A DNA stretch of 64,000 nucleotides from Paralvinella palmiformis (lineage: Eukaryota; Annelida; Polychaeta; Terebellida; Alvinellidae). Position numbers and translations under genes: made by a program. Below the pieces are notes generated by a model that was given only the letters and a program-made list of their open reading frames with translations, was not told where the DNA came from and searched no databases. Position 1 is the first letter of the stretch. Each line of letters starts with the position of its first letter. Positions 61,001 through 64,000 of the stretch are shown one piece after another. The stretch covers positions 379,501 through 443,500 of the forward strand of contig JAODUP010000128.1 of the NCBI GenBank assembly GCA_025642065.1. Direction: 5' to 3'.

Positions 61001-61959
61001 ATAGTCGCGCACAAGGCGACCTTTCTAATAATAAAGGTCGCCTGTCATAATAGAAGGTAGCCAGTGGCGACCAGGTGACCATTAACTTTCAACCCTGTTT
61101 TATATATAGGTCAGTTGTCTAGGCCCATTGCCTGGTACGTTGCCATGATTTGAACACATGGAGCAAATATGATCTTAGTCTCTGATTGGATTATGAAAAA
61201 CAAAATTCATATTGTTTGTTGCATTTACGATTGCGATTATCACAACGGTCGTTGGACGGATAGAGAATATTGAAGTTTAAAACATCGTATTTCGTTATAG
61301 CCAGCGCGATTTATATTAATTTTATGTTGCTGGGACCGAAAAATCATTTCGATTTAAGCAAGTTTTCGTTGTATAAATTTCGTTATATCCCAGTTTCTTT
61401 ATTATGGAAGTGAATGGCCGCTTGGCCGAACAAACTAACCACTTCAATTTAAGCTACTATTTCGTTATATCCTAGTTATTTATAACAAACTTTATTGTGT
61501 ATATATAAAAGGAACAAACATATTGGCGCAAATCGTCGGGAATTTTATTTTATTTCATCTGGGCTTTTCTAGAGCTCATAAATTCAGAAATATCGATTTG
61601 ATAATTAGAATGAATTTCTTTGTATGTAAACATAAATCGGTAGATTTAGGTTACGATCGATGAATTATTTTATCCTTATTTGTAACAGTACAGTATAAAA
61701 CAATATAACAATGCTAGACGACGGAAGATTTGACGTAGTATTTTAAACACAATATTTACCTCTGTTCGTCGTAATCTTCTTGTCCCGACGTATCCCATAA
61801 TGTTAGCTCTACGTCATGATTTTCAACAACGATGTCATCGACGTAACGGTCGATTGTCGTTGAAATGAAGCGGTCGGGGAATTCGTCTTTGAGTAAAACG
61901 TTCAACAAACCGCTCTTGCCACACTCACTATCTCCAACAACAACCAGATTCCTTCGATA
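57260..61959 (-). CDS. Rho-family small GTPase, gene 3 (divergent; two 3' exons)
   Basis: Exon 61760-61959 and exon 57260-57632 have the same lengths, phases and splice motifs (TTCAG acceptor, GAG|GTAAATATTG donor, CTCACAG acceptor) as genes 1 and 2. The first exon is changed where it matters: P-loop GDSECGKS, switch I region RFISTTIDRY, switch II DTSGQEDYDEQR. In RhoA numbering these are G14S, A15E and T19S, with Thr37 and Gln63 kept. The terminal exon is almost gene 2's (GNKCDL, ECSAKT, CRLL end) except for its first ten codons. No stops, so it may be expressed as an atypical Rnd-like GTPase, or be an early-stage pseudogene. The 4.1-kb intron is full of repeats; exon 1 not found. Confidence 0.82.
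57726..57768. repeat. (TA)n microsatellites in the Rho gene 3 intron
   Basis: Pure TA run here, with a second interrupted one at 58051-58094 followed by a C-run. Confidence 0.9.
57769..59030. other. Rho gene 3 intron, no recognised content
   Basis: AT-rich intronic sequence without a recognised repeat or exon. Confidence 0.4.
59040..59640 (-). pseudogene. LINE ORF2 C-terminal fragment in the Rho gene 3 intron
   Basis: Minus-strand frames show an AHNAQKAVQRATIII-type block (about 59480), then an open stretch 59088-59354 with TTRLSRQLYIQRC and RKLPLFDFPKY, and in the next frame LKRQLTGEML. These fit the C-terminal end of LINE ORF2 proteins. Sense relative to the host gene. Confidence 0.65.
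60222..60567 (-). repeat. SINE, family B, full-length, in the Rho gene 3 intron
   Basis: Complete reverse-complement match to the 29081 copy, from the 3' end (GGGGAGAATCC at 60226) to the tRNA head (CCGCTAGGCCACCGGAGC at 60551-60568). Confidence 0.85.
60580..61750. other. Rho gene 3 intron remainder
   Basis: No exon or transposon recognised. Contains the hairpin at 61014-61043. Confidence 0.4.
61014..61043. repeat. Short perfect hairpin
   Basis: AGGCGACCTTT and AAAGGTCGCCT (11-bp perfect arms) with an 8-nt loop. A third related AGGTAGCC/GGCGACCAGG piece follows at about 61055-61078. Possibly a MITE end. Confidence 0.6.
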
Positions 61960-62610
61960 CTGAAGTAAATATAAAACGGATAGCGTTTATTTCGAGATGT
62001 GATCGCGTGCATTTCACTTCTATAGTACTTCACCGAGGAGATACTAAATGTAAACAAACCTAGTAGTACACTGGTAGGTGAATTGTTATACCGCGTATTA
62101 GAAAAATATAAATGAACGAAAGAACGAACGAACGAATGAAGGAATGAATCTAACTTCATGATTTCCATAACATAATTCTGCAATTGCATTTACAAAAATG
62201 TTTATTTCAATCACGTATGATATTGTAGCCGTAAGATCAATTAGGCAGTGATATCGAATGTAAGGCATAATAATAATAATAATAATAATTTGCAACTGAA
62301 GCATCGGCAACCAATCAGAGTAAAAACATATCATCAAATATATGTTTCCTCTACGTGACAGCAACTTATTCTAAAGAAAAGCCTGAAAGAAGAAAAGATA
62401 AAAACATTAGTTATAAGCCTGAGAGGGAAAAACGTGAATACTCTAAGACGGAAATGTGAACTTAGGAATTTCTTGACGTGTAGCCACGCGTGATTCATTA
62501 ACAGGCGTCACTCAATTAGTAGCAGGAAAGAAAAACAAATCCGTTACGATGTTTTCAGCATGTTTGGATATAAAGAAAAGGTTGCAATGAATCTTGCTTG
62601 TACCATCATA

Positions 62611-62676
<66 letters not shown>

Positions 62677-62930
62677 ACGGAATTCATTAACGTTATAATC
62701 ATGATGTCACATGTACTCAGGCACAAGATTTAATTTGCATATGGATGCTAATAGAGACTAGCTGTCTGCGTTTATTTAACACTCGACTAGACTTCAAAAT
62801 ACTTGAAATATCTATTTGGCGAAAACAAACAGTTATCGTCTTTTGTAGGAAAAGGCCTTTTATTATTTTCCATCTTAAAATTATTCCGACTACTAGTACA
62901 TAAAATGGGGATTCTGGGCCACTCATTCGC
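61760..62930 (-). repeat. Inverted segmental duplication, copy 2 (Rho gene 3 side)
   Basis: Mirrors 45580-46755. Besides the P-loop exon, it shares the upstream noncoding blocks (AACGAACGAA run at 62123, TCTGATTGGTTGCC-type at 62310, AAAAGGCCTTTTATTATTTT at 62851). Divergence is moderate and includes microsatellite length changes. Confidence 0.85.
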
Positions 62931-63419
62931 TGGCTTTACTGCCTTCACAGGGCTTCTCTCCCATTGTATTTGCAATTAGACATATCAGCTGTAATTAGCA
63001 TACTCGAGGGGCAATGGTGCAGTGCCATGAAGGGTCACAACGTTTGCGTTTTGTTGAAAGTGGGCCTAGATGTGGACTAGGAAACGAAAACTCCCTAATT
63101 CAACGTAAGTAAGTAAATAAGTACGTAAGTTTATTTCGAACTATGCACATATTTCAAACAATAGACAATTAACAAGTTCATATGTTCTATATGTATGTTC
63201 GAGGCAAACACCAAGACATGCGTCTGTAATCACAGTATTTGTTAATATACTGTACGTCAATAATGATAAGTCTATAATATATAGTTAATGAGATCAGTGT
63301 TAGCCTAATATCTCACTCCTCCAAACATTTAATTCAGTTACTAGTTTCATCGTACTAACAATCAGATACATTAAAATAATAATATTTCTAACTCATGTTT
63401 ATACCCTAATACGTTTAGG
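62931..63419. other. Gene-free stretch
   Basis: AT-rich with a short (AAGT)n run at about 63105-63130. Nothing else recognised. Confidence 0.4.
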
Positions 63420-63655
63420 GCAAAATGGACACGAAATACGCCGAAAGTGGTCGCTGCCAGATCGTATTACGTCCTGATGGGTTTTTAACGTCTCCCTTTA
63501 TTTAACGAAGTCAGTGGACACGGCATCGCCATTTAATGTGGTCGGCTACCCACGATGTTGTGAGCCGAGAAATTAATCCCTAGGAAACGTTTCGACCTCT
63601 TGGTCGGATCGAACCTGTCACCCTTGGTTCAACGTGCCAGATGCTTAACCGAAGC
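63420..63655 (-). repeat. SINE, family B, diverged
   Basis: Reverse-complement match to the 29081 copy over the core and worn tRNA head (GGTCGCTGCCAG, GGTTTTTAACGTC, CATTTAATGTGGTCGGC, GTTTCGACCTCTTGG). Confidence 0.75.
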
Positions 63656-64000
63656 CAGTGATAGGCGTGTAAGGATGTACGTAAACTGCCCGATCAAACA
63701 ACATCATTATAATGCCATTAAGGACTAGGCCGCCCGATAAACTGGTGACCTGCCAAGTCTGAGTCATAAAATTGTCCCCGTACTTTAGTTATGTCCACAA
63801 AGTTGAGATTTAGCAGCGGCAAGCAACTGACAGTATGTGAAATCGTCGAAGCATGCAGTGAATGCGCGGCCGTTGTCGTAGGCTAGTAGGTAACATTATG
63901 ACATTATTATAAAGCATGCCTATCCCAGAAACTGACCTTCTGAACTTTTGACATTCCTTATCGGCTTGGATATTTCTTGTTTCTTCCAAAGTGGAGATTT
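63656..64000. other. Gene-free stretch at the window end
   Basis: No gene or repeat recognised. Exon 1 of Rho gene 3 may lie beyond this edge. Confidence 0.4.

Overview
The window is eukaryotic nuclear DNA from an animal, most likely a lophotrochozoan and probably a mollusc. That assignment is inference: it rests on intron-containing Rho-family GTPase genes, tRNA-derived SINEs with (ATC)n tails, degraded LINE, Ty3/Gypsy and P-element/THAP transposons, a Polinton-like viral relic, and abundant (TA)n, (CA)n and (ATT)n microsatellites in an AT-rich background. Few genes are present and most of the DNA is repeats.

Host genes. Three Rho-type small GTPase genes share one exon structure (200-nt exon, then 373-nt terminal exon, identical phases): gene 1 at 6.0-7.0 kb (-), gene 2 at 46.6-47.8 kb (+) with a plausible promoter and first exon at 42.9-43.1 kb, and gene 3 at 57.3-62.0 kb (-). 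Genes 2 and 3 lie in an inverted segmental duplication. Their similarity is mosaic: genes 1 and 2 match closely in the P-loop/switch exon, genes 2 and 3 in the terminal exon. Gene 3 has an altered P-loop and switch regions. The fourth gene is a two-exon leucine-rich-repeat protein at 34.9-36.6 kb (-). A 31-bp minisatellite lies just upstream of its start codon.

Transposon block, 11-25 kb. Two arms in inverted orientation (about 11.3-13.85 kb and 23.3-25.45 kb) share, in mirrored order, a LINE fragment, a copy of sequence from the 5' flank of the LRR gene, unique sequence and a tRNA-derived SINE. Between them lie a broken Ty3/Gypsy element (13.86-20.07 kb, with LTRs, PBS, gag, pol and polypurine tract) and a second LINE fragment.

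Viral relic, 25.45-29.0 kb. A visibly GC-richer block holds a broken double-jelly-roll-type major capsid gene (-) and four broken reading frames (+). One of these is a spike-like protein with phage-fibre-type motifs and a C1q/TNF-like head; another is a hydrophobic-tailed protein. The best fit is a decayed Polinton/Maverick (adintovirus-like) element. It adjoins the right arm of the inverted repeat directly.

Other elements. A THAP/P-element transposase pseudogene (29.9-31.6 kb) is split by a SINE. A solo LTR (31.9-32.9 kb) contains a nested SINE. A 5' LTR fragment of the same retrotransposon family (53.9-55.0 kb) has a tRNA-like primer-binding site. A CR1/Jockey-type LINE (51.7-53.6 kb) and another LINE fragment inside the gene 3 intron are also present. 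The remaining stretches are microsatellite-rich DNA in which I see no gene.
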